Shown: piece by piece, positions 42,955 through 51,135 of the stretch
Layout of the letters: each line of letters starts with the position of its first letter
How positions within the stretch are numbered: the first letter of the stretch is position 1
NCBI RefSeq assembly: GCF_965204125.1
Contig: NZ_OZ241968.1
Location: forward strand, 1,984,001 to 2,048,000
DNA from: Poriferisodalis sp965204125
GTDB taxonomy: Bacteria > Actinomycetota > Acidimicrobiia > Acidimicrobiales > Poriferisodalaceae
Direction: 5' to 3'
DNA: 64,000 bases
Notes under the pieces: model-generated
Databases searched by the model: none
What the model saw: only the letters and a program-made list of their open reading frames with translations
What the model was told of the DNA's origin: nothing
Position numbers and translations under genes: made by a program

Positions 42955-43893
42955 TTAGCCAGATGCGGCGGGGATGGCGAGTCGCAGCACGTCGGGTACC
43001 CACTCGAGCTGGAGCTCGTCGACGGCACCGAGGTGGTCACCATCGAGCTGGTGACCGAAGGGATGCATCCCGGTCACGGTGACGTCGCGCACGTCGTCGA
43101 TGCGCTGCACGACGCTCGGATCGGTGTCGCTCAGGCTGCCGTTGGCGCGGAACACCGCAGAGAGCACGTCTAGCGCGTCGGCGAATCGGAGCGACCGCAG
43201 TCCCACCACCGACAGTCCGGTGCGCAGCGTTGCTGCGGGGGCGATCCGAACTGGACGGCTCCCGAGGAAGGTGTAGGGGTCGGTGTTCGCCGCGACGACA
43301 ACGAAGCAACCGTCGATCGTCGCCGTTGTTGGAGCCGTTGTACGCACGCTCAGCGTGCCGGTCCGGCGGTCGTAACGGCGCAACAGCGTGTCGATGCCCG
43401 CGAGGAGGAACAGCGGGTGGCCGAGATAGCGCTTGAGTGTCGGGTGCCGCTCGACCTGCTCCACGATCGCAGCGTCGAGCCCCATGCCGCAGTGGAACAG
43501 GAAGTAACGACCCGAGGTGCGTCCGAGCCCCGCTGAGGTGATGCTGCCGATCTCGAATGCGTCAAGGACGGCGTCGGTTGCCGCCAGCGGATCGTCGGGC
43601 GTGCCGATCGTCCGTGCGAACACGTTGGTAGAACCGCCCGGCAATGCGGCGAGCACGCAGTCGGTGCCGGCGACCCCGTTGGCGGCTTCGTTGAGCGTGC
43701 CGTCGCCGCCGAGCACGACCACCGCGTCGGTGCCGGTTGTGGCCGCCCCGCGTGCCAAGCGAGCCGCGTGCCCTCGCCGGTTGGTGAAGGCCACCTCGGT
43801 GTCGTGCCGCTCCGAAAGCGCCGTGTGGATGAGCACGCGCGTGCGGGCCGTGGTCGACGATGCCGAATCGTTGACCAGCAGCAGGACACGCAC
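42955..43893 (-). CDS. Diacylglycerol/lipid kinase family protein
   Basis: 312 residues from GTG 43893. DAGK catalytic motif VVLGGDGTLNEAANG near 58-72, then ALPGGSTNVFARTIG near 84-98, with CGMGLDAAIVEQVE further on. Likely phosphorylates a lipid such as diacylglycerol; exact substrate unknown. Divergent from etfB with 188 bp between that contains a long direct repeat. Convergent with the kinase gene. Confidence 0.9.
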   Translation of the reverse strand: MRVLLLVNDSASSTTARTRVLIHTALSERHDTEVAFTNRRGHAARLARGAATTGTDAVVVLGGDGTLNEAANGVAGTDCVLAALPGGSTNVFARTIGTPDDPLAATDAVLDAFEIGSITSAGLGRTSGRYFLFHCGMGLDAAIVEQVERHPTLKRYLGHPLFLLAGIDTLLRRYDRRTGTLSVRTTAPTTATIDGCFVVVAANTDPYTFLGSRPVRIAPAATLRTGLSVVGLRSLRFADALDVLSAVFRANGSLSDTDPSVVQRIDDVRDVTVTGMHPFGHQLDGDHLGAVDELQLEWVPDVLRLAIPAASG

Positions 43894-43946
43894 CGCGCAA
43901 GTCTCGCCCCGACGCGAGCCTGCGAGCGCCATCAAGCAACAGGTTC

Positions 43947-44064
43947 GGCAACGAGACCGTGAGTGAATGGGCTGCAGCGCCGACGCGAGCGTGTGGGCGC
44001 CATGAGACAAAGCTGGAGCTTGCGAGCACTACCGAACAATGGGTGTGGCAACGAAGCCGTGAGT
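43947..44064 (+). repeat. Pair of 18-bp direct repeats exactly 100 bp apart upstream of etfB
   Basis: Copies at 43947-43964 and 44047-44064 share GGCAACGA, two swapped bases, and CCGTGAGT (16 of 18 identical). They sit in the divergent promoter region between the lipid kinase and etfB. Could be operators or a decayed interspersed repeat. A 12-mer GGAGCTTGCGAG lies between them (44015-44026) and recurs just before rho (63750-63761). Confidence 0.6.
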
Positions 44065-44081
44065 CGGCAGACTGCCCGGCC

Positions 44082-44861
44082 ATGAAGGTCGTTGTGTGCG
44101 TCAAGCAGATCCCAGACCCGGCTATCCCGGGCGAGCTGGTTCCCGAGACCGGCACGCTGAACCGGGACGACAAGCTGATCCTGGACGAATCCGACTCGTA
44201 CGGCGTCGAGATGGCGCTGCAGCTCGCCGAGGCCGCCGGCGGCGGCCAGGTGTCGCTGGTGTCGATGGCACCGCGTTCGGAGACGAGCGGTCTGCGGACG
44301 GCGCTCGCCATGGGCGCCGACGATGCGGTGCTCATCAGCGACGATGCGCTCGCCGGCAGCGACGCGCTCGGCACTGCCAAGGTGCTGGGTGCCGCGATCG
44401 CCGAGCTCGAAGCCGACCTCGTGCTCGCGGGCGTCGAGTCGAGCGACGGGTACACCGGCACCGTCCCCGAGATGATCGCCGGCGTGATGGGGCTGCCGTC
44501 GATCACGTTCGCAAAGCAGATCGAGATCTCCGACGGCGTCGCCAGCGTCCAGCGGCAGACCGAGGCCGGCTACGACCAGGTGGAGTGCGCGCTTCCGGCC
44601 GTCGTGTCGGTCACCGCGGGCGTGGTCGAGCCGCGCTACCCCTCGTTCAAGGGGATCATGGCGGCCAAGAAGAAGCCGGTCGACTCGAAGGACCTCGCAG
44701 CCCTCGGCATCGATGCCGCTGCGGTCGGCGTGGCCGGGGCTCGACAGGAGACGGTCGAGGTGACCGATGCGCCCGAGCGCGAGGCCGGCGAGATCATCAC
44801 CGACGAGGGCGATGCGCACGCCAACATCGTCGAGTTCCTGACCGAGCTCAAGGTCATCTGA
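44082..44861 (+). CDS. etfB: Electron transfer flavoprotein beta subunit
   Basis: AMP-binding subunit of ETF, which collects electrons from acyl-CoA dehydrogenases. 259 residues. Characteristic start MKVVVCVKQIPDP, LNRDDKLILDESDSYGVE near 32-49, and the signature VEPRYPSFKGIMAAKKK near 185-201. Followed by etfA after 72 bp. It supplies electron sinks for the fatty- and aromatic-acid pathways suggested elsewhere in the window. Confidence 0.95.
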   Translation: MKVVVCVKQIPDPAIPGELVPETGTLNRDDKLILDESDSYGVEMALQLAEAAGGGQVSLVSMAPRSETSGLRTALAMGADDAVLISDDALAGSDALGTAKVLGAAIAELEADLVLAGVESSDGYTGTVPEMIAGVMGLPSITFAKQIEISDGVASVQRQTEAGYDQVECALPAVVSVTAGVVEPRYPSFKGIMAAKKKPVDSKDLAALGIDAAAVGVAGARQETVEVTDAPEREAGEIITDEGDAHANIVEFLTELKVI

Positions 44862-44933
44862 ACCGCCCGCCAGCTATCGGCTGACTCAGCTCCCTGATCC
44901 ACTCACCCACGAAACCGACTGGAACCACCCGCA

Positions 44934-45896
44934 ATGACGCTTGCACAGATTCTGCTCTTCGCTGAAGGCGACGCCGACGGTGCCTCCGGCCTCACCCTGG
45001 AGCTGGCCACCAAGGCCCGCACGCTGGCCGACACCGTCACCGCATTCGCACCGGCACACGGCGAGACCATGGCTGCCGAGCTGGGCGCGCACGGCGTGTC
45101 GACCGTGTACGCACTCGAAGGGCTCGGCGACGGGCTGGTCGGCGTTCACGCTGCCGCGGCGCTGGCCGGGCACATCGAAGCCACCTCGCCCGATGCCGTC
45201 TTCTTCGGCCAGACCACCGACGGGCGCGACACCGCCGCCCGCTTGGCAGTGCTGGCGGATCGTCCCGTGTCCACCAACAACGTCGGCGCCGAGATCGTCG
45301 ATGGGGGCCTCGTCACCGAGGAGCCCATCTTCGGCGGCACGCAGAATATCTTCACTGCGTACCGGGCGCCGGCACCGGCGCTCGCGATGTTCCGCCCGAA
45401 GAGCTTCGAGGCCGAGCCCAGCGGCGGCGGGGCGGCTGCGGTCGAGAGCGTGGCTTCAGTCGACCCCGGCGAAGCGGGACGTGCGACGGTCACGGGTCGC
45501 CATGCCGAGGAGCGCTCGGGCCCGCAGCTCGATGACGCCGCTGTGGTGGTGTCGGGCGGCCGGGGGCTGGGCCAGCCCGAGGCGTATTCGATGGTCGACG
45601 AGCTGGCGGGCTTGCTGGGGGCCGCGTCCGGCGCTTCGCGCGCCATCGTGGATGCCGGTTGGGTTCCCTATGCCAAGCAGGTGGGCCAGACCGGCAAGGT
45701 GGTGAAGCCCAGCGTCTACATCGCCTGCGGCATCTCAGGCGCCACCCAGCATCTGGTGGGCATGAAGGGCTCCAAGAACATCGTGGCCATCAACAAGGAC
45801 CCCGAAGCGCCGATCTTCGGCGTTGCCGACTTGGGCATCGTCGGCGACGTTCACAAGGTGATGCCGGCGCTGATAGAAGCCCTCAAGTCGCGCTGA
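44934..45896 (+). CDS. etfA: Electron transfer flavoprotein alpha subunit
   Basis: FAD-binding subunit of ETF. 320 residues. The C-terminal FAD signature is intact: VSGGRGLGQPEAY, VPYAKQVGQTGKVVKP, YIACGISGATQHLVGM and IVAINKDPEAPIFGVADLGIVGD. Upstream of the FAD domain, FGQTTDGRDTAARLA is typical. Convergent with the SCO1664-type gene at 8 bp. Confidence 0.95.
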   Translation: MTLAQILLFAEGDADGASGLTLELATKARTLADTVTAFAPAHGETMAAELGAHGVSTVYALEGLGDGLVGVHAAAALAGHIEATSPDAVFFGQTTDGRDTAARLAVLADRPVSTNNVGAEIVDGGLVTEEPIFGGTQNIFTAYRAPAPALAMFRPKSFEAEPSGGGAAAVESVASVDPGEAGRATVTGRHAEERSGPQLDDAAVVVSGGRGLGQPEAYSMVDELAGLLGAASGASRAIVDAGWVPYAKQVGQTGKVVKPSVYIACGISGATQHLVGMKGSKNIVAINKDPEAPIFGVADLGIVGDVHKVMPALIEALKSR

Positions 45897-45904
45897 GCCG
45901 CTCG

Positions 45905-46678
45905 TCAGACCAGCGGCCAAGGCCAGCGGCGGCCGCCGTCGTCATCAGGGAATCTGCCGAAGTCGGCGAGCCACTCGGCGCGTTCAGCGAGCGCGCTGAG
46001 TTCGTCAGGTCGAAGCCATTGCGCGAGATCGGCGGGCGGTTCGGCGGCCGCTCCGATGGAAGCGCCAAGCTCGTCGTCGAACGGTTCGCCCCCGAAGTCC
46101 CAGATAACCGTCCGCAGCTTGAAATCGCTGGCGAAGCACAGGCCTTGGTCGATGCCGTAGATCGGTCCCCAGCGTGACGCCAAGCAGTGACCCGACTTGC
46201 GGTCGGTGTTGTTGGCGATGAGATCGAACGCACAGATCCGCCGCAGGTCGCCATGGTGCCGGTCCTCGGCGACCAGCGTGAAGTAGTGCTCTGTGAAGTC
46301 CGCGTCGATGAAGAGCTGAACCGACCCCACCCCGAGCGGGCCGTCGCGCTCGACCGTGGGCGGAATGACGTGCCATCCCAAAGCCTCAGACAGCTCGAAT
46401 GCGGCGATCTCGCGCCGGTACAGGCCGGAGGGAAAATCCCACAGCGGCCGCTCTCCCCGCTCCGGCTTGTAGATCGCGGCCGTCGGCGTGGTGGCGTGGT
46501 CGATGCGCACCAAGAAGGTGGCGTTGCTGCTGTACGGCATCCGTCCCAGGATCGAGATGTCGCCCTGCTGCAGCACCTCCAAGGCAACGGTGGTGGGCGC
46601 GTCCCAAACGACGGGCAACTCGAGTTGCTCACCGTCTTCGCTCCGGGGCAGCACATGGTGCGGGGCCGGTTCGTTCAT
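45905..46678 (-). CDS. SCO1664 family protein (PI3/4-kinase-like fold)
   Basis: 257 residues from the ATG at 46678; a longer frame upstream is low-quality. It has YKPERGERPLWDFPSG near 65-80, WHVIPPTVERDGPLGVGS, and a kinase-like core HHGDLRRICAFDLIANNTDRK near 143-163 with CFASDFKLRTVIWDF. Third gene of the conserved actinobacterial trio phosphatase - DUF3090 - SCO1664, usually beside mshC of mycothiol synthesis; mshC is not found here. Molecular role unknown. Confidence 0.88.
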   Translation of the reverse strand: MNEPAPHHVLPRSEDGEQLELPVVWDAPTTVALEVLQQGDISILGRMPYSSNATFLVRIDHATTPTAAIYKPERGERPLWDFPSGLYRREIAAFELSEALGWHVIPPTVERDGPLGVGSVQLFIDADFTEHYFTLVAEDRHHGDLRRICAFDLIANNTDRKSGHCLASRWGPIYGIDQGLCFASDFKLRTVIWDFGGEPFDDELGASIGAAAEPPADLAQWLRPDELSALAERAEWLADFGRFPDDDGGRRWPWPLV

Positions 46679-46703
46679 GCCGAACCGTTGGGTCGTGGAG
46701 CCA

Positions 46704-47213
46704 TCAGGTGCGGGGCGGACGGTGCCCGTTGCGCATGCCGAAGTCGCGGCCTTCCTCGACGAGCAGCAGTGCTTGCTGAGCGAATCCGAGTGCTGTCGCG
46801 TAGTCGAGATGGATGCGGGCTCGACCGCCGGTGCGCTCGTCGTCCTCGGGCGACATCTCTCCCGCAGCGCCCGAGTCGGCTTCGGGATCGTCGTCATCGT
46901 CATCGATCTCGTCGGCGATGACCACGATCACCTTGCCCTCGGTGTCCATGCCGGTGGCGAGGCGGCCGACGGTCCACGCGGCGGTCACGGGTTCGACCAG
47001 CTCGCCGAAAGCAGCCGCGGGCCCCTCGTAGCTCTCGCCCTCGAGCAATTCGCTGAGCAGGTTCGCCAGCGCCCAGACCTGCCCCTTCTCCAGCTTCAGC
47101 GAGACCACATGGCCGGCCTCAGTTGCCTGCAGGAAGAAGATCCGCTGGCCGGGCGGCCCGACGGTGCCCGCCACGAACGTGTCGGGATTGCGGAGGTCGA
47201 AATCGTCACTCAT
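46704..47213 (-). CDS. DUF3090 family protein
   Basis: 169 residues, middle gene of the trio. The N-terminus DLRNPDTFVAGTVGPPGQRIFFLQA is diagnostic; an acidic Asp-rich insertion (about 107-128) is followed by RIHLDYATALGFAQQA. A short tail after FGMRNGHRPPR. Start overlaps the phosphatase stop by 4 nt (TCAT). Function unknown; widely conserved in actinobacteria. Confidence 0.9.
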   Translation of the reverse strand: MSDDFDLRNPDTFVAGTVGPPGQRIFFLQATEAGHVVSLKLEKGQVWALANLLSELLEGESYEGPAAAFGELVEPVTAAWTVGRLATGMDTEGKVIVVIADEIDDDDDDPEADSGAAGEMSPEDDERTGGRARIHLDYATALGFAQQALLLVEEGRDFGMRNGHRPPRT

Positions 47214-47848
47214 GCCGGAGCCAATGCTGCGAGATCGGACGTGCTGTTGGTGGCCAGCACGACGGGGCCGTCAGCGGTGTACAGGATCGCAGTCACCGAG
47301 CACGGCGACACCACGATCCGCTGGAAGAGATCGAGATGGGTGCCCATGGCGTCTGCCACCAGCGCCCGAATGGGGTCGGCGTGGCTGACGGCGACCACGG
47401 TGGCGCCGCGATGGCGGGCCGCCAGCTCGCTCGCCGTGGCCGCTATGCGCGCCTGCATCTGTCGGAATGTCTCGCCGCCGGGGAAGCGAAAGCCGCTGGG
47501 GTAGCGCTGCACCTGCGACCACGCCGCCAGCTTGCGCAGCTGATTGAGCTTGCGGCCGGTCCATCGGCCCATGTCCGCCTCGTTGAGACCGTCATGGGTG
47601 CGCACGCGGCGTCCGAGAGCGGCAGCAATCGGCGCGGCCGTCTCCTGGGCACGCTCCAGCGGGCTGGCATAGACAGCCGCCACCCGGCGACCGCCTGCGG
47701 CGATGCGCTCCGCGGCACGCTGCGCCTGCTGCGTTCCGGCCTCTGACAGGTGCACTCCGGGTCGTCGGCCGTACAGCTCGACGCCGGTGGTCGGCGTGAG
47801 TCCGTGCCGGACGAACAGCAGCAATGTGGGTCGAGTTCGGTTCGGCAC
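47210..47848 (-). CDS. Histidine phosphatase family protein (MSMEG_4193 type)
   Basis: 212 residues from GTG 47848. Phosphohistidine motif LLFVRHGLTPTTG with catalytic His about residue 15, second Arg/Glu region ASPLERAQETAAPIA and second His in VAVSHADPIRALVADA. First gene of the three-gene operon. Divergent from the uracil-DNA glycosylase gene with 34 bp between. Confidence 0.9.
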   Translation of the reverse strand: MPNRTRPTLLLFVRHGLTPTTGVELYGRRPGVHLSEAGTQQAQRAAERIAAGGRRVAAVYASPLERAQETAAPIAAALGRRVRTHDGLNEADMGRWTGRKLNQLRKLAAWSQVQRYPSGFRFPGGETFRQMQARIAATASELAARHRGATVVAVSHADPIRALVADAMGTHLDLFQRIVVSPCSVTAILYTADGPVVLATNSTSDLAALAPA

Positions 47849-47882
47849 CGGGTCGAAGCTACTTGCCTGGCACACTCGCAGG

Positions 47883-48632
47883 GTGAGCGCCCCACCGAGC
47901 TCGCCCGGCGATGTCACGAGCAACGCGGCCTTGCGCTTGCTCAACGACGAGGTCGCAGCATGCAGGCGTTGCGACCGCCTCGTCACGTGGCGCGAGCAGA
48001 CCGCCGCCGACAAGCGGGCGGCATTCGCCGACGAGGACTACTGGGGCCGTGGCGTGCCCGGCTTCGGCGACCCTGCCGCAGCGGTCGTGCTCGTCGGCCT
48101 GGCACCGGCTGCACATGGCGCGAACCGCACGGGCCGGATGTTCACCGGCGATCGCTCGGGTGACTTTCTCTATGCGGCCCTGCACCGCTGCGGTTTCGCC
48201 AACCAGCCGACTTCCGTGCACGCCGGCGACGGGCTAGCGCTGCGCGACGCGTACATCACGGCGGCGGTGCGCTGCGCGCCGCCGGCCAACAAGCCTGCTC
48301 CTGCCGAGCGAGACGCCTGCCGGCCATTCCTCGAGCGCGAGCTGGCGCTGCTGGTCAATGCTCGCGTCGCAGTCGCCCTAGGCGCATTCGCGTACGGCGT
48401 GCTGTGCACGATCGGCGGCGTGCGGCCCCGGCCCCGCTTCGGCCACGGTGTGATCGCCGACGTGCCTGCCGCCGACGGGTCAGCCAAGCCTCCGCCGCTC
48501 GCCGGCATCTCCCGCATCATCTGCTCGTTCCATCCCAGCCAGCAGAACACCTTCACCGGCCGCCTCACTGCGGACATGGCCGATACGGTGCTCCGCGATG
48601 CGCGCCGGCTGGCGAATCTGTCGCCTGGCTGA
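47883..48632 (+). CDS. Type-5 uracil-DNA glycosylase (UdgB family)
   Basis: Removes uracil and some deaminated bases from DNA. 249 residues from GTG 47883. Fe-S ligands begin with CRRCDRLV near 22-29, the active-site region reads LVGLAPAAHGANRTGRMFTGD near 70-90 without the catalytic Asp of family 1, and CAPPANKPAPAERDAC and FHPSQQN follow. This pattern is family 5 (UdgB) and is common in high-GC actinobacteria and thermophiles. Confidence 0.9.
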   Translation: MSAPPSSPGDVTSNAALRLLNDEVAACRRCDRLVTWREQTAADKRAAFADEDYWGRGVPGFGDPAAAVVLVGLAPAAHGANRTGRMFTGDRSGDFLYAALHRCGFANQPTSVHAGDGLALRDAYITAAVRCAPPANKPAPAERDACRPFLERELALLVNARVAVALGAFAYGVLCTIGGVRPRPRFGHGVIADVPAADGSAKPPPLAGISRIICSFHPSQQNTFTGRLTADMADTVLRDARRLANLSPG

Positions 48633-48636
48633 ATCG

Positions 48637-49224
48637 ATGAGGCCCCACCTGAAGCGGGGTGCATGTCTGTTGGCTGCCTTGCTGGCATCGGCGGGAATGT
48701 TGGCGTGCTCGGCCACCGTGATCGAGGTGGAGCCGGCAACCGGCGATACCGACGCTGATGTGCTGCTTGGCAATCCCGGCACGCTGGTTCCGCCGACCGT
48801 CACCGTCGATGGCGCACCGGGGTTGCTCGCGATCGAACCGCTCATCGCCTTCATGGATGCGTGCGTGGGAGACGCGGGTCTCGTCGGGCCTTGCCACTGT
48901 GCGGCCGACCGCATCGAGGGCAGCCTGACGGTCATCGATCTCGAAGTGTTCGAGGACCGCATGTCGGGTGCGCTGGAGTTCTCTCCTGAACTGGCGGCCG
49001 CCTTGGTGGACTGCCGTGAGGCCGAGCCGCCGCCCGAATGGTCTGATGCCCAACGGCAGACGTACCTGGACGCGTGCTCGGCCGGTTCAGACCGGATGAG
49101 GAGCCTGTGCGCCTGCTCGCTGGCCCGTGCTCAGGAGGTCATCCCCGCCCACCGGCTGAACGAGTTCCTCGCGAGCAACGAGGTTCAGCCCGGCATCGTC
49201 GACTTCCTGAACCTCTGCCTCTAG
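48637..49224 (+). CDS. Small secreted lipoprotein with paired-Cys segments
   Basis: 195 residues. Signal peptide ending in a lipobox (GMLAC, Cys about 27). The mature part contains two similar helical segments, each with a C-x(n)-C-x-C pattern: CVGDAGLVGPCHCAADRIE near 80-98 and CSAGSDRMRSLCACSLARA near 147-165. These look like an internal duplication. No family recognised. Starts 4 bp after the glycosylase stop. Confidence 0.72.
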   Translation: MRPHLKRGACLLAALLASAGMLACSATVIEVEPATGDTDADVLLGNPGTLVPPTVTVDGAPGLLAIEPLIAFMDACVGDAGLVGPCHCAADRIEGSLTVIDLEVFEDRMSGALEFSPELAAALVDCREAEPPPEWSDAQRQTYLDACSAGSDRMRSLCACSLARAQEVIPAHRLNEFLASNEVQPGIVDFLNLCL

Positions 49225-49227
49225 CCC

Positions 49228-50406
49228 CTATTTCTTGGTGGGCTCGGGCAGCAGGGCGGGCTTGTCCCACGCGAATTTTGGCCAGCGGACACGCGACTTC
49301 TCGCTGAGCTTGTGCATGAGCGCGATGGCACCCGGATCCTCGTCGCCGGGGCGCCCGATCAGCGAGCCGTCGGCGAGCATCTTCATGATGATCTCGCGGC
49401 CGATGTCGGTGCGGACGATCGTGAGGGTCCAGTCGCTGTACTTGCCGATGCCGCCGGTGGAGATGTCGGCATGCTCGGCGGCGAAGTCGGGGCAGTGGTT
49501 GCAGCCTTCGCGGGTCCAGGCGTGGCACTCCTTGAGGTTGATCTCGTAGTAGCCGCCGTCGTGGGTCCAGATCTGGAACACGCCCTTGATGTTGGTCTTG
49601 CGGATCCGGTGGCGGTCGAGACCGTACTTCTGCTCGAACAACTCCTCGAAGATGGCTTCGTCGAACGACTTCGAGCACAGCAAGCCGATGTTCAGCACGA
49701 AGCGGTTGCCGACCTTGCCGACCTTGCGCGACTTGGCGACCGGCACGATCGAGCTCTGGCAGCTCATGCCGACCAGCGCGATCTTCTGTGCGCCGGCCTC
49801 CATTGCCTCGTCGTAGGCGAGCGTGTTGGCTGAGTACGTGTAACGGCTGCCCGCGCCGCGCAATACGTCGTCGCGGTTGAAGGCCACGCCCGGCGAGGCG
49901 GTCCACTGGTTGCCCTCGCCCTCGCCGACGTACGACGTGAGGGCGGCGTCGATATAGCCATGGTCGAGCGCCCAGATGAGGATCGCCGACACCAGCCCGC
50001 CGTCCTGACCGATCTCGTGGACGAAGTCGTCGGACGCCCTAGTCAGGATGATGTCCTTGAACACACCCGATGGCTCGTCGACGGTGCGGTGCCGGCCGAA
50101 CATGAAGTCGTCGGCCTCGTCTTCCCATGTGCGGAATCGAGGGCAGGCGCGGGTGCAGCTCGTACAGCCCTTCTGGCCGTGGCCGCAGTCTTCGAGGCCG
50201 AGTTCTTCTTCGAGGTGGAATGGCGTGAACCCGCCCTGCACGTGCTCGTAGCCGATGACGTCGTGCGGGCAGGAGATCACGCAGCCGGCGCATCCGGTGC
50301 ACAGCCCGGTGGTGATGACCTCGTCGTACAGCTCCTTCCACTGGAAGGTCCAGCGCTGCGGCGCCCCGTTGGGAGTCGGAGGTGACTCGGTCATGGTCAT
50401 GGTCAC
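49228..50406 (-). CDS. Coenzyme F420 hydrogenase/dehydrogenase beta-subunit-like protein (FrhB family)
   Basis: F420-linked flavo-iron-sulfur oxidoreductase. 392 residues. Two Cys clusters: CTGCAGCVISCPHD near 36-49 and CTSCTRACPR near 81-90, then the FrhB core VHEIGQDGGLVSAILIWALD and VGMSCQSSIVP. A further CNHCPDF near 290 binds another cluster. Start region repeats MTMTMT; the last in-frame ATG (50394) may be the true start. Catalytic partner unknown. With the neighbouring PPOX gene it points to F420 use. Confidence 0.88.
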   Translation of the reverse strand: MTMTMTESPPTPNGAPQRWTFQWKELYDEVITTGLCTGCAGCVISCPHDVIGYEHVQGGFTPFHLEEELGLEDCGHGQKGCTSCTRACPRFRTWEDEADDFMFGRHRTVDEPSGVFKDIILTRASDDFVHEIGQDGGLVSAILIWALDHGYIDAALTSYVGEGEGNQWTASPGVAFNRDDVLRGAGSRYTYSANTLAYDEAMEAGAQKIALVGMSCQSSIVPVAKSRKVGKVGNRFVLNIGLLCSKSFDEAIFEELFEQKYGLDRHRIRKTNIKGVFQIWTHDGGYYEINLKECHAWTREGCNHCPDFAAEHADISTGGIGKYSDWTLTIVRTDIGREIIMKMLADGSLIGRPGDEDPGAIALMHKLSEKSRVRWPKFAWDKPALLPEPTKK

Positions 50407-50489
50407 AGGCTACGTCAGGTGCCCCGTAGCGCTACGAGTCGATTGCCTGGTAGCTGAAACCGCTGCTCAGGGCTCTAGGGTGGCGCGCC

Positions 50490-50906
50490 GTGACAGAGGC
50501 TGAACTGCTGGAGCTGCTCGAGCAGGGACGGGTGGCGACCCTCGCGACGATCCGGTCCGACGGTCGCGTCGACCTGGTGCCATGCACCTATGCGTTCGAG
50601 GACGACGTGGTGGTGACAGCGGTCGACCACAAGCCCAAGACGACCATGGACCTCAAGCGGCTCGACAATGTTCGGCGCTTCCCCGAGGTCACGATGCTGA
50701 TCGAGCACTACGACGACACAGACTGGGAGCGCCTGTGGTGGGTGCGCCTGCGAGGGCGCGCTGCGGTGCACACCGAGGGTGCGCAGCACCGGCATGCGAT
50801 CGAGCTGCTGTGCAAGCGCTACCCGCAGTACGCCGCGGAGCCGCCCGTCGGCGCCGCCATCGTCATCCAGCGCACCGAGCTCACTGGCTGGTCCGCCACC
50901 GGCTGA
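50490..50906 (+). CDS. PPOX-class F420-dependent oxidoreductase (Rv0121-like)
   Basis: 138-residue split-barrel flavin/F420-binding enzyme. The pattern RVATLATIRSDGRVDLVPCTYAFED near 13-37 and VDHKPKTTMDLKRLDNVR near 45-62 match the TIGR03668 group. GTG start. Substrate unknown. It ends two bases before the 3' end of a tRNA gene on the other strand. Confidence 0.87.
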   Translation: MTEAELLELLEQGRVATLATIRSDGRVDLVPCTYAFEDDVVVTAVDHKPKTTMDLKRLDNVRRFPEVTMLIEHYDDTDWERLWWVRLRGRAAVHTEGAQHRHAIELLCKRYPQYAAEPPVGAAIVIQRTELTGWSATG

Positions 50907-50907
50907 G

Positions 50908-50979
50908 CGCCCTCGGCAGGATTCGAACCTGCGCACATGGCTCCGGAGGCCACTGCTCTATCCCCTGAGCTACGAGGGC
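50908..50979 (-). tRNA. tRNA-Arg (anticodon CCG)
   Basis: 72 nt without encoded CCA. Acceptor GCCCTCG pairs with CGAGGGC with G73 as discriminator; D-arm GCTC/GAGC; anticodon stem GTGGC/GCCAT with loop CTCCGGA, so the anticodon is CCG (codon CGG); T-arm GCAGG/CCTGC with loop TTCGAAT. All stems pair, with one G-U. It lies divergently 157 bp from argS, whose product charges it. Confidence 0.95.
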
Positions 50980-51135
50980 TGCACGCCCGGACGGTTGCCG
51001 GGGCTCACCGACCGGTCAAGCTACCGACCGCCGTCGCGCCCCGCTCCGGCGACGAGCATCGGGCTGGTGCCCGAAATTGTCCCGAGGTTCGGCATCCGGC
51101 AGGGATAGGTTCGCTTCGGTGATGGAGCTGTGGTG

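Noticed and set aside
43517..43966. A 149-residue frame on + opposite the lipid kinase
   Set aside because: Shadow of the lipid-kinase gene; no motif.
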